From: an uncultured Candidatus Melainabacteria bacterium
GTDB taxonomy: Bacteria > Cyanobacteriota > Vampirovibrionia > Gastranaerophilales > Gastranaerophilaceae
Length of the DNA stretch: 64,000 bases
Direction of reading: 5' to 3'
Assembly (NCBI GenBank): GCA_934718085.1
Contig: CAKUZL010000008.1
Coordinates: 13,157 to 77,156 of the forward strand
Shown here: positions 33,828 through 42,876 of the stretch, piece by piece
How the letters are laid out: each line of letters starts with the position of its first letter
Numbering within the stretch: position 1 is the first letter of the stretch
Translations under genes and position numbers: made by a program
Notes under the pieces: model-generated
What the model was told of the DNA's origin: nothing
Databases searched by the model: none
The model's input: the letters and a program-made list of their open reading frames with translations, nothing else

Positions 33828-36800
33828 TTAAAAACCGACGTTCAGTATCATTTTTACGTTCATGTCATCGGGAACCGAAGAATCCGCTTGAGCCGTCATT
33901 TCGGCGGGTTCGGGGACTCTGACGGTTTTCAGAATTTCGTTTACACTTTGTAATACTTTTTTGTCGAGAACCTTATCTCCGGAAGATTGAATGAGCGAGA
34001 TTTTTTTGACTTTATTGCCGATCTTGAGCTCAATCATTATTTTCAGAGGCTCAACGGGGGTTTTGGTCATATAACCCTGCAAAGCGGAGCTCAAATCTTC
34101 GTGAATCAAATTCCCTGTGTTTTGAAGGTATTTTTTGAAGACCAAATTTTGCGCAATGGAGGGGTTAACCGCCCACGAGATTTTTTTGACGGAAACCGCG
34201 GTCATAACTGCGGGGAGCCCGTTGTCGTTACCGTAATCGGGCAAATTCAGATCATTTGAAGCTTCGGGAATTTGACGTTCGACGGTTGTGTCACCGAACA
34301 AGAATCCCAAAACTTTGAATTTGTAAACCGCAAACGCCGCAAACGACGCTACGACAACCACAAGAACCGTTATGAAAAGTTTTTTGATTGCGTTATTGAT
34401 TACGTCGGGCGAAAAATCGTCATCGTCATCCAAATCCGAAAAATCGTCGTCCGAAATTTCTGCGGCATCCGAGGTTTCGGTATCATTCGCGGGAGAAATT
34501 TCTTCGTCGGGAGCGGGCACTTCGAGGTTCGAAACAGAGTCGGGAAGGGCGTTTTCGGTGTTGTCCGAAACGTCGGTCGATACGGGTTGTTCAACATCCG
34601 CATTTTCGGGTTTGAACGTCGGTTCGGATTGAGGGGCAAAATCCTCCAAATCCGAAGTATCGGATGATTTTTCGACTTCACTCGACGGAACCTCCGCCGG
34701 TAAGTCTTCAATATCCGTTGCCGGGGCAAAATCCCCGTGGTCGGCTTTTTCGGACTCCGTTTTATCGGACTCGGCTGAAGGATTTTCGGGCTCGGAAGAC
34801 TCGGGATTTTCGGGAATCGCACGCGTCACGGGCAGTTCTTCAAACTTCAGCTCGTCGGGTGCCGCACCTTGTACGACGTCGTCGAAAGGCTCTTTTTTCT
34901 CGAGATTTTCGGACTCGTCGAAGAATTCCAACGGCTCGACAATTGCGCCGCTTTCGAACAAATCGGGCAACTCGTCGGACCGAGACTCGTTCTCGGCAGC
35001 TTTGTCTTTCAAATTCTGAGCAAGAACAGCATCCAAAACGCTTCCTGTACTTGCGGGCGAGGACGACGTATTTTCAGGAATTTTGGCGATTTCGTTTTCA
35101 AAATCATCCAAATTATCAAGTTCGCTGAAATCAACCATATCGGGGTCTTTTTCACGCTCTTCGGGAATTTCGTACTCGTCAAGCAATCCGCGGGGGTTGT
35201 CTTCGGAACCTGTTTCGCCCAAAGATTTTTCGGTCTCTTCGGAGTGAGCCGGAGTTTCGTCAAAACCACTTAATTCATCGGCATTTGAAGTCATTTCGCC
35301 GTCAACATCCGTCAAATCCGGCTTTTCATCCTCCTCGTCCGAAGGAATTTCGCACCCCGAAAAGCTTACGGGACGTATAAAGTCACCTAAACCATCATCC
35401 GGAGTCAAATTATTCACTGTTTCGAGTTCGTTTAAAAGCTCCGGAGACAAGGCTTCCGACTGTTCGTCGTCGCGTTCCGCAAAGTCGTCATCATCGTTCG
35501 TTATGAACGTAAAATCGGGAATTTCCTCATCATCGAAGGTTTCGGCAGCTTTCAACGAATTTGTCGACTGCTCCGGAACAGAATTTTCTTCTTCGTCGTC
35601 ATCATCGATAAAAACCAACTCGTCGTTATCAAAATCATCGTCGTGAGAAGGATTTTGACCGTTTTCTTCGTTCGACACTGACGTTTCGTCGAACATTTCA
35701 GCCGACTTTTCGTCGGGCGTATCATCAAGATTTACGGCGGTTTCGGGAATTTGAGCGGGTTCTTCGTCAAACGGCGAAGATTTTTCGTCGTTTTTTTCAT
35801 ATTGCTTTTCGAATTCGTCGTCTGTTGACACGGCAGGCAAATCTTCAATAAAATCAAAACTTTCGAGCTCCGGATCATCGTTTTTTGAGACTTCTTCGTC
35901 CGATGATTCCTTCGGTTGCTCGCCGTCAACCGGCCCTTTGTCAAAGATAACAGGAGTTTCGTCAAATTCATCATCCGATTTTTGCAAATCATTCTCCGAA
36001 ACGTTATCCGAAACATCGTCAAAACACGCGGTTTCAAGGGCTTTTTCGGTCTCTTCGACATTCTTTGAACCCTCATCGTCCGGCTCTTCGTCAACAATAA
36101 CAGTGGTTTCGTCGAATTCATCATCCGATTTTTGCAAATCATTTTCCGAAGCATTATCCGAAATATCGTCAAAACACGCGGTTTCAAGGGCTTTTTCGGT
36201 CTCTTCGACATTCTTCGAACCCTCATCGTCCGGCTCTTCGTCAACAATAACAGTGGTTTCGTCGAATTCATCATCCGATTTTTGCAAATCATTTTCCGAA
36301 GCATTATCCGAAATATCGTCAAAACACGCGGTTTCAAGGGCTTTTTCGGTCTCTTCGACATTCTTCGAACCCTCATCGTCCGGCTCTTCGTCAACAATAA
36401 CAGTGGTTTCGTCGAATTCATCATCCGATTTTTGCAAATCATTTTCCGGAACGTTATCCGAAATATCGTCAAAACACGCGGTTTCAAGGGCTTTTTCGGG
36501 TTCTCCGACATTATCCGAAACTTCATCAACAGCCTCATCATCAAGGATACCTGAAGTTTTCGGGGCATCATGTTCGAGTTCGGACGCTGCGTCATCAAAC
36601 GAAAATCCGTTTTCATCACGCACAGGTTCACCCGTTGATTTGTCGTCGCCATCGTCCTGATATGTCGGCGCATCTTCAAGCGTACCGCTCTTATCGGGCA
36701 ATTGCTCGGAATTAAAACGAATAAATTGCTCGTCCTTTTCGAAATCTTGGCTCAAAACCTCGCCGAAATCGGTCTTATCGTAAGAATTTTCCTCTTCGGA

Positions 36801-39800
36801 ACTCAAATTTTCGTCATTTTTAACATTTTCGTCAAAAATTTTATCCGCAACCACGTTTTTTTCGGGCTCGCTCCGCTCGTCGCCCGTTTCGAACTCATTT
36901 ACCGAATTTTGCGACTCTTCGGGCTCATCCGAAAAACCGAAAGAAAAATTTTCAGGTTCATCTACATCCGAACCTGCTTGCTCGTACAGCTCTACAGCCT
37001 GTTCGGGTTCAAAATCGTCTTTACCGTTATTTTTTCCTTCAACATCATCGTTTTCATAAAGGTTTTCGACAATCGCATTATCGGGAGAAAAATCATCTTC
37101 GCGAACACTATCCGAAATATCGCCAAAAGACAGAGTTTCAAGGGCATCCTCGGGCTTCGAATCAACCGCCGGCATTTCAGCGGAGTCGTAGTCCTTTTTT
37201 TTCAAATCATCTTCACTAATATCTTCCGAGACAGGTTTTTCGGGCAATTCAAGCTCTTGATTTGAAAGCGCTTCGACGTTATCGGACAAACTTTGGTCTA
37301 CAAAAGAAAAACCACCGTTTTCGGGATTTTCGGTCAAATTTTCGTCATTAAACGAAAATCCGGCACTTTCGTTCTCGGAAAGCTCGTTTTCGGGCTCTAC
37401 ATCATCCGGTTCGACATTTTCGGACTCGGACGCATTAAAATCGGATGTTTTTTCGACGTTTTCCCCAAAATTTTCGAAAGTTTTGTCGGTAGGTTCGTCA
37501 ACGCCGCTTGATTCTTCGACAACGTCAAAAGTTTCGGAAAACTCGGGATTTTCGACCTGTTCATCGGATGATTTTGAAAATTCGAAATCGTCGTCGTTTT
37601 CGGATTCGAAAGGCTCGGAAATTGCCGATATTTCGCGAGCTTCGGGCGTTTTTTCTTCATAATCGCTCATATCGTCCGAAAAAAACTTCACATCCGAGTC
37701 ATCCGACACAGTCGAATTAACCGCATTGTCAAAGGCTTTTGCAAGTTTTTCGCCGGCTTTGGAAACCAAACTTTCCGCGACTCCCGCCGCACCTGCCGAA
37801 ACTCCCGCGGCAAGAGCTGCTCCTTCACTTGCGGCAACCGCAGCAGCACCGTTCGCAACGGTCACAGCGGTCAAGGCACCCGAAGAAACCGTCGTTAAAG
37901 CGTTTTTCGCCGTTTCAACGAGCGCGTTTTTTTTTTCACTCTCCTCGGGAGAGTCGTTTTTATCGTCGGAAGAATTTATCTTGACAAGCGCAACGTCAAC
38001 AATATCAATCAATTCGGGCTCGGACGGATTGTCACCGACCTCATTTTCTTCAACAACATTCGAATTCGGCTCGGGCTCAATATTTTCGGGCTCCGCCAAG
38101 GTTTCGGTCTCGGTTTGCTCTAAAACTTCGGCAAACGAAAAACCTGTATCCACAGAGTCCGAGTAGATTTCCGTAGTTCCCGTTTCGAACTCGCCGGAGG
38201 GATATTGTCGATTTTGCACCTCAACAGCCTCATTTTCGGGAGTTTCAGGCAAATTTTCCTCTGTCGCGGGAAATTCATCATCCTGCTTTTCGGTCGCCTG
38301 CTCGCTCAACGACTCTTCGGAAACGGGTTCGCAACTCAAATCCGTTTCGGCTCCGGAAGGTAAATTTTCGGCAGTTTCGGGCTCCGCAAATCCGAACGAA
38401 AAACCTTCGTGAAGTTCAACGTCAACGGAGTCGACGTCGGGCGAAACATCGCGCAAATCCGCGTTTTCGGGATTATTTAAATCATCCTCGACATTTTCCG
38501 AAATGCCGGTATCTTCAACACTTTCCGTAACATTAGCGGTATCCGAATTTTCGGGCAAAATTTCGTCCGTATCGTCGTTTTCGGCATACGAACCGAACGA
38601 AAAATCGTCCTTCGAAAGCTCTTTCGAGTCTTTTTCATCCGAGTCGTCGGATAAAACCGTATTATCACCGAGCGTTTCGGAATTTTCACGCGAATTGTCC
38701 GGCGAAACATCGCCTGCAAGGGTTTTTTCGGAGTTTTCGCTTTCACTGTCCTCGTCTGAGCTTTCGTCAAAATAAATTCTTTCAAAGCCGTCATTTTCCT
38801 CGGATTGAGGCTCTTCGGAAACTTTTTGTTCTTCCGTCTCTTCGACAAATTCTATTTCGGGCTCTTCTTCCGTTCCGAAAGAAAATCCGCCGAAGTCAAC
38901 GGTTTCACTTGAATTTTCGTCATTATCTGGCAAATTTTCCGAGTTTTCGGTGAACTCGATTTCGGGCTCATCGTCGGAATTCTCCGAAAACCCGAATCCT
39001 GCAGATTTTTCAGGCTTTTCTTCGAGCACGATGTCTTTATCTTCCGTAATTTTAATTTCGGGCGAACCGTCCGTCAAATGAGAATAATCGGCTTTCGGCA
39101 ACGGAATTTCGTCGGGGATTGCAAGCTCGTTTTCGGGAGGAACGATTTCGTTTTCGTGTTCCTCAAAAGCCTTTTCCGTCATACCTTCGGGCAAATCCTG
39201 CGCGAATTTTTCCGTCAAAATCGCACTTTCGGTTATTCCCGAAGTATCGGGGTACGAAAAATCGTCGTCAAACATTTTAAAATAAGAGTTCCCGTCCTTT
39301 CCGGAATACAAAAGTTTCAGAGGATCGTCTTCCTCTTCGGGCTCATCGACCTCGTCGGCTCTAATCGGCACCACGACTTCGGGAGCGGCATTAAACTTTT
39401 CCTCGTCGACGGGAACCGCACCGACCGCATTAAGCGTATAATCCTTGAGAATATCCTCATTTTCGGACATATGCCTTACTATTCGCTCATAATCGTAATA
39501 TTCCGAAAAAGTTTCGCGACAAAGACAACAATCCGTCAAATGCCGTACCAGCTTTGTTTTTTCCTCCGCACCGAGCTCGCCGTCCAAATATTCGATAAAC
39601 AAAGATTCGTAAATCTCGTGGTCGGCATCGGTCACAACGACCGTTTTCGGGCGTTTTAAAAAGGCTTCCAACTCCGATGCCGGCTTCAGCTCGCTTTTAT
39701 CGACAATGTAATAATGTTCGTCCTGTCTGACTTTCAGGAGTTTGGAAGGCTCGATATACCCTAAAATCTTGATATTTCCGCTCATCACCGAACGATTTGC

Positions 39801-40139
39801 CGCAACATAAACATCGGGTAAAATTCCGTATTGAAAATGAATTTTCGGAACGAGCATAAATCGCCCGTCAACGACGCCTCGAACGTCCAAAAACCAAGAG
39901 TTGCAATACAAATCGGTAAATTCGAACTCTTGATTCAACGGCATTATTTTATACAAATTTTTGGCAATTCGAACGTCAAACCCTTGCCCCGAAAGGTAAT
40001 CCGCCAACGCGTCCATACAAAGCAAAGATTTATAAACGCGTTTTCTGTGAAATTGAGTATCGAGTCCCGACGCAATTATCGCCGCAAACCCCTCAACGTC
40101 TCTCGCTACGGGCAATTCCAAGTTTTCGTTCAAAGTCAT
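33828..40139 (-). CDS. Giant anti-sigma-like protein: zf-HC2, acidic linker, TM, TonB-like end
   Basis: 2103 residues. Residues 1-140 resemble the cyanobacterial DUF1822 style (SWFLDVRGVV ... ILGYIEPSKLL), tentatively. Residues 178-215 are a zf-HC2/anti-sigma zinc finger with H200xxxC204xxC207. About 230-1915 is an Asp/Glu/Ser-dominated, presumably disordered region with short recurring motifs (GFSFG, SENVE) and four 50-residue repeats. An Ala/Val segment near residues 785-830 (about 37680-37920) interrupts it. A transmembrane helix (about 1920-1942) is followed by a periplasmic domain whose end (IELKIGNKVKKISLIQSSGDKVLDKKVLQSV) resembles a TonB C-terminal fold. Topology fits a membrane anti-sigma factor with an extreme linker. 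GGAGATATAAA precedes the ATG. Confidence 0.75.
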   Translation of the reverse strand: MTLNENLELPVARDVEGFAAIIASGLDTQFHRKRVYKSLLCMDALADYLSGQGFDVRIAKNLYKIMPLNQEFEFTDLYCNSWFLDVRGVVDGRFMLVPKIHFQYGILPDVYVAANRSVMSGNIKILGYIEPSKLLKVRQDEHYYIVDKSELKPASELEAFLKRPKTVVVTDADHEIYESLFIEYLDGELGAEEKTKLVRHLTDCCLCRETFSEYYDYERIVRHMSENEDILKDYTLNAVGAVPVDEEKFNAAPEVVVPIRADEVDEPEEEDDPLKLLYSGKDGNSYFKMFDDDFSYPDTSGITESAILTEKFAQDLPEGMTEKAFEEHENEIVPPENELAIPDEIPLPKADYSHLTDGSPEIKITEDKDIVLEEKPEKSAGFGFSENSDDEPEIEFTENSENLPDNDENSSETVDFGGFSFGTEEEPEIEFVEETEEQKVSEEPQSEENDGFERIYFDESSDEDSESENSEKTLAGDVSPDNSRENSETLGDNTVLSDDSDEKDSKELSKDDFSFGSYAENDDTDEILPENSDTANVTESVEDTGISENVEDDLNNPENADLRDVSPDVDSVDVELHEGFSFGFAEPETAENLPSGAETDLSCEPVSEESLSEQATEKQDDEFPATEENLPETPENEAVEVQNRQYPSGEFETGTTEIYSDSVDTGFSFAEVLEQTETETLAEPENIEPEPNSNVVEENEVGDNPSEPELIDIVDVALVKINSSDDKNDSPEESEKKNALVETAKNALTTVSSGALTAVTVANGAAAVAASEGAALAAGVSAGAAGVAESLVSKAGEKLAKAFDNAVNSTVSDDSDVKFFSDDMSDYEEKTPEAREISAISEPFESENDDDFEFSKSSDEQVENPEFSETFDVVEESSGVDEPTDKTFENFGENVEKTSDFNASESENVEPDDVEPENELSENESAGFSFNDENLTENPENGGFSFVDQSLSDNVEALSNQELELPEKPVSEDISEDDLKKKDYDSAEMPAVDSKPEDALETLSFGDISDSVREDDFSPDNAIVENLYENDDVEGKNNGKDDFEPEQAVELYEQAGSDVDEPENFSFGFSDEPEESQNSVNEFETGDERSEPEKNVVADKIFDENVKNDENLSSEEENSYDKTDFGEVLSQDFEKDEQFIRFNSEQLPDKSGTLEDAPTYQDDGDDKSTGEPVRDENGFSFDDAASELEHDAPKTSGILDDEAVDEVSDNVGEPEKALETACFDDISDNVPENDLQKSDDEFDETTVIVDEEPDDEGSKNVEETEKALETACFDDISDNASENDLQKSDDEFDETTVIVDEEPDDEGSKNVEETEKALETACFDDISDNASENDLQKSDDEFDETTVIVDEEPDDEGSKNVEETEKALETACFDDVSDNVSENDLQKSDDEFDETPVIFDKGPVDGEQPKESSDEEVSKNDDPELESFDFIEDLPAVSTDDEFEKQYEKNDEKSSPFDEEPAQIPETAVNLDDTPDEKSAEMFDETSVSNEENGQNPSHDDDFDNDELVFIDDDDEEENSVPEQSTNSLKAAETFDDEEIPDFTFITNDDDDFAERDDEQSEALSPELLNELETVNNLTPDDGLGDFIRPVSFSGCEIPSDEEDEKPDLTDVDGEMTSNADELSGFDETPAHSEETEKSLGETGSEDNPRGLLDEYEIPEEREKDPDMVDFSELDNLDDFENEIAKIPENTSSSPASTGSVLDAVLAQNLKDKAAENESRSDELPDLFESGAIVEPLEFFDESENLEKKEPFDDVVQGAAPDELKFEELPVTRAIPENPESSEPENPSAESDKTESEKADHGDFAPATDIEDLPAEVPSSEVEKSSDTSDLEDFAPQSEPTFKPENADVEQPVSTDVSDNTENALPDSVSNLEVPAPDEEISPANDTETSDAAEISDDDFSDLDDDDDFSPDVINNAIKKLFITVLVVVVASFAAFAVYKFKVLGFLFGDTTVERQIPEASNDLNLPDYGNDNGLPAVMTAVSVKKISWAVNPSIAQNLVFKKYLQNTGNLIHEDLSSALQGYMTKTPVEPLKIMIELKIGNKVKKISLIQSSGDKVLDKKVLQSVNEILKTVRVPEPAEMTAQADSSVPDDMNVKMILNVGF
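35898..36497. repeat. Four 150-bp in-frame repeats in the anti-sigma-like gene
   Basis: Units begin (gene order) at 36497, 36347, 36197 and 36047, exactly 150 bases apart, each encoding EKALETACFDD and 39 more residues. The middle units are nearly identical; the last diverges in its second half. Confidence 0.95.
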
Positions 40140-40231
40140 TTTATATCTCCGAATTCAATTTTCGATTTTTACTTATAAAGATAGTGCTGAAAAAATTTTT
40201 ATTCCGAATTTCGCAAAAAATCGGTTAAATT

Positions 40232-40247
40232 GTTACAAAACTTTACA
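40232..40247 (-). promoter_or_regulatory. Tandem TGTAAA/TGTAAC operator of the sigma operon
   Basis: Minus strand TGTAAA (40242-40247) and TGTAAC (40232-40237), 10-bp period, 93 bases from the start codon as at the pseudopilin gene. A -10 at the expected place is weak (TAAAAA at 30 bp). Confidence 0.5.
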
Positions 40248-40253
40248 AAACAT

Positions 40254-41084
40254 CTATTCGGCGCACATCGGGTACGACCCCAATACCTTAAATTCTCCCG
40301 TAAATTCGAAAATTTCCTCAAAAGCCTCCAACATTTCCGAAGCATGTCCCGCGGCGTCGATAAAAAATCTATACTCGCCGCGTTTTTTTCGAGACGGGCG
40401 AGACTCAATGAGCATCAAATTTATTCCGCGTACCGCAAAGACTTTCAAGACGTCGGAAAGCGCGCCGGGCTTGTTTTTCACGGAAAACAAAATGCTTGTC
40501 TTATCGTTTCCCGACGGAGGAATTTTTTCGCGCGAAAGCAACACAAACCGAGTCTGATTGGGCTTTTCGTCGTTTACGTTTCTGTCCGCAACAAAAAGTC
40601 CGTTTGCATTCACGGCAAATTCGCTTGCAATACACGCCGAGAACTCGTCATTCACGCACTTTGCGGCTTCGCTCGTGGAAGAAGTTTCGACGATTTTTGC
40701 GTTCGGGAAATTTTCCGCGATATAGCCTTCGCACTGTCTTAACGCCTGGATATGCGAATAGATGCGCTTTACGGAAGATTTATCGCGCGTTCGCGCTCCG
40801 CAACAATGAGCGATGTTCAAGACCGTTTCGCCCGTTATTTTAACGGTTTCGTCCTCCAATCCCGCAAAATTGTCTATCATTTCGCGAACCGTACCCTCAA
40901 TCGAATTTTCAATCGGCAAAACCGCGGCGGAATTTTTATCCTCGTTCACAGCCCGCAAAACCGCACGTATAGATGGTTTTGCGACCAAATTTTCTCCGCT
41001 CGCGATCTTCAAAAAATCTTTCATCGCAAACGAACAATAACTGCCGTCCGGTCCCAAATAGTAAATATTCTTAAAATTTTGCAC
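40254..41084 (-). CDS. pheA: Prephenate dehydratase
   Basis: Makes phenylpyruvate from prephenate in phenylalanine synthesis. N-terminal catalytic domain: YLGPDGSYCSFAM, LPIENSIEGTVREMIDNF and the TRF motif (QTRFVLLSRE). C-terminal ACT domain for feedback by phenylalanine: TSILFSVKNKPGALSDVLKVFAVRGINLMLIESRPSRK. No chorismate mutase domain is present, so it is the monofunctional form. Start: GTG at 41084 with GGAGG 7 bases upstream, giving 276 residues, typical; the frame extends upstream without homology and into the divergent gene. It is convergent-free and ends 93 bases before the giant gene's operator. Confidence 0.93.
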   Translation of the reverse strand: MQNFKNIYYLGPDGSYCSFAMKDFLKIASGENLVAKPSIRAVLRAVNEDKNSAAVLPIENSIEGTVREMIDNFAGLEDETVKITGETVLNIAHCCGARTRDKSSVKRIYSHIQALRQCEGYIAENFPNAKIVETSSTSEAAKCVNDEFSACIASEFAVNANGLFVADRNVNDEKPNQTRFVLLSREKIPPSGNDKTSILFSVKNKPGALSDVLKVFAVRGINLMLIESRPSRKKRGEYRFFIDAAGHASEMLEAFEEIFEFTGEFKVLGSYPMCAE

Positions 41085-41136
41085 TTTCGCGCCTCCGTAT
41101 GTTAATATTATCATACAATTAAATTTTGAGGAAAAA
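41085..41136. promoter_or_regulatory. Divergent promoter region between pheA and the hexomutase
   Basis: 52 AT-rich bases contain TATTAT/TATCAT (plus) and TATGAT/GATAAT (minus), overlapping. Both genes have their own ribosome sites (GAGG and GGAGG). Confidence 0.4.
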
Positions 41137-42510
41137 ATGAGCGACATTAAATTCGGAACCGACGGTTGGAGAGCCGTTACGGACAAAGATTTCAACATAA
41201 AAAACGTAACCCGCGTCACAAAAGCCGTTGCGAAATATATTTTTGAAACTTTCGGTCAACAAAAAACCGTAATCGTCGGATACGACCCCAGACGTAAAGC
41301 CCGCGAATTTGCGGCTTTATCGGCTCAAATTCTGAAATCTTTCGGATTTAACGTTCTTTTGTCGGACAAAGTCGTCGCAACACCCGTACTTGCCTACAAC
41401 GCCGGGCTTTTGAACGCCTGCGCGATTATGTTCACGGCTTCGCACAACCCGCCCGAATACCTCGGACTCAAATTCATCCCCGATTACGCGGGTCCCGCCG
41501 AAGACGCAATCACCGCACAAATCGTCGAAAACATCGACAAACCGTTCTCAACCCCCGTCGAAGGCTCGATAAAACTGCATTCTTTCAATGAAGAATACGG
41601 CAAACACATCGAAAAACTTATAGATTTCGACCTCATCGAAAAATCGGGCTTTTGCGTGAATTACGACGCTCTCCACGGTGCCGCGGGAAAACTCTTTACC
41701 GAAATTTTACAAAATCACAAAATCTGCTGCAACTCGTCAAACCTCAATTACGACCCCGATTTCGGCGGAAAACTTCCCGAACCCGCCGAAAGGTTTTTGG
41801 AAGAACTTAAAGAAACCTGCCGAAAAAACGGCAACATAGGCTTCAGCAACGACGGAGACGGCGACAGATTCGCTCTCGTAGACGAAAACGGTTGCTTCGT
41901 CAACGCAAATAAAGTCATAGCACTGCTTTTCAAGCACCTTGTCGTAAACAAAAAATTTACGGGCAAACTTGCGAAAACGGTCGCGGGCAGCATGATGCTT
42001 GACAATTTGGCTGCAAAATACGGCACCGAAGTCATCGAAACCGCCGTCGGTTTCAAAAATCTCGGAAAAGCTTGCCGCGAAGACGATGTAATAATCGCGG
42101 GCGAAGAATCCGGCGGATTGACGTTCAAAAATCACATTCCCGAAAAAGACGGTATTGCCGCAAACTTACTGATTTTAGAAGCAAAAGCCGCTTTCGGCAA
42201 ACCCGTTTGCGAGCTTGTAAAAGAGTTTGACGAAGGATTTATAAACATTCGCCACGACGTAAAACTTCCCGACGAAAATTTTGCCGCAAACGCGCTGACT
42301 GCGGTAAAAACTGTCGATAAAATCGGCAACATGAAAATCGTTTCGAAAAATTTCATCGACGGCGCAAAACTCCGCCTCGACGACGAAAAAACAAGTATTC
42401 TAATCAGAAAAAGCGGAACCGAACCGCTTTTCAGGATTTACTTCGAATCAAATTCAAAAGAAAAAATCGACGAGCTTTTCGAAGCGGTAAAAAAAATCAT
42501 CGGCATTTAA
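41137..42510 (+). CDS. Phosphoglucomutase/phosphomannomutase family protein
   Basis: Alpha-D-phosphohexomutase. IKFGTDGWRA at the N-terminus, catalytic serine in TASHNPPEYLGLK, metal-binding DGDGDR, sugar-specificity loop GEESGGL, and phosphate-binding RKSGTEPLFRIY at the C-terminus. 457 residues is usual. It supplies glucose-1-P or mannose-1-P for glycogen (glgC at 58964) or for the nearby polysaccharide locus; specificity cannot be decided by eye. GAGGAAAAA precedes the ATG. Confidence 0.92.
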   Translation: MSDIKFGTDGWRAVTDKDFNIKNVTRVTKAVAKYIFETFGQQKTVIVGYDPRRKAREFAALSAQILKSFGFNVLLSDKVVATPVLAYNAGLLNACAIMFTASHNPPEYLGLKFIPDYAGPAEDAITAQIVENIDKPFSTPVEGSIKLHSFNEEYGKHIEKLIDFDLIEKSGFCVNYDALHGAAGKLFTEILQNHKICCNSSNLNYDPDFGGKLPEPAERFLEELKETCRKNGNIGFSNDGDGDRFALVDENGCFVNANKVIALLFKHLVVNKKFTGKLAKTVAGSMMLDNLAAKYGTEVIETAVGFKNLGKACREDDVIIAGEESGGLTFKNHIPEKDGIAANLLILEAKAAFGKPVCELVKEFDEGFINIRHDVKLPDENFAANALTAVKTVDKIGNMKIVSKNFIDGAKLRLDDEKTSILIRKSGTEPLFRIYFESNSKEKIDELFEAVKKIIGI

Positions 42511-42644
42511 CCTAAAAACGCAGTGAGTTCGGGCATTTCGCGCAAAAACACCGAAGCCCCCGCAGCAAAGTTAAAATCATCCCGTGTTCGCGCCGCAAAT
42601 CCGAAACGACACCCGGGGCACCCGGCACTTTTACTTTTCTTCAT
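42507..42644 (-). other. 45-codon frame, possible remnant of a larger gene
   Basis: Open from ATG 42644; the end (RTRDDFNFAAGASVFLREMP) faintly recalls the C-terminus of HAD phosphatases. The same frame continues upstream past one stop with coding-like composition to about 42880. No ribosome site. It overlaps the hexomutase stop. The rest of 42645-42876 shows nothing else. Confidence 0.25.
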
Positions 42645-42876
42645 ACCAATCACGCCCGATAAGCCTTTTTATCCGGATTTCGCGGCATTTGAACAATTCT
42701 CGCGACGAGATTTCATTTCCGCCAAACCGTTCTTAACGCCCGCGATATTCTTGTCCGACGCGTAGTTCGAAAAAGACAGACTTACCCAAAACGCTGACGC
42801 AACCCGCTTCTCCCGAACAACGATACTCGAGGCAATCGCGTCAAAAAAGCTTATCCGCCCGACAAAACCACCGTCA

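Noticed and set aside
35898..36497. CRISPR array
   Set aside because: The 150-bp repeats have no unique spacers and are in frame within a coding gene.
35732..36679. 315-codon minus-strand frame with repeats
   Set aside because: Out-of-frame reading of the 150-bp repeat array of the anti-sigma-like gene; Lys/Arg/Met-rich nonsense.
42523..42765. 80-codon plus-strand frame after the hexomutase gene
   Set aside because: No ribosome site and no recognisable sequence; the opposite strand looks slightly more coding-like and is reported only as a possible remnant.
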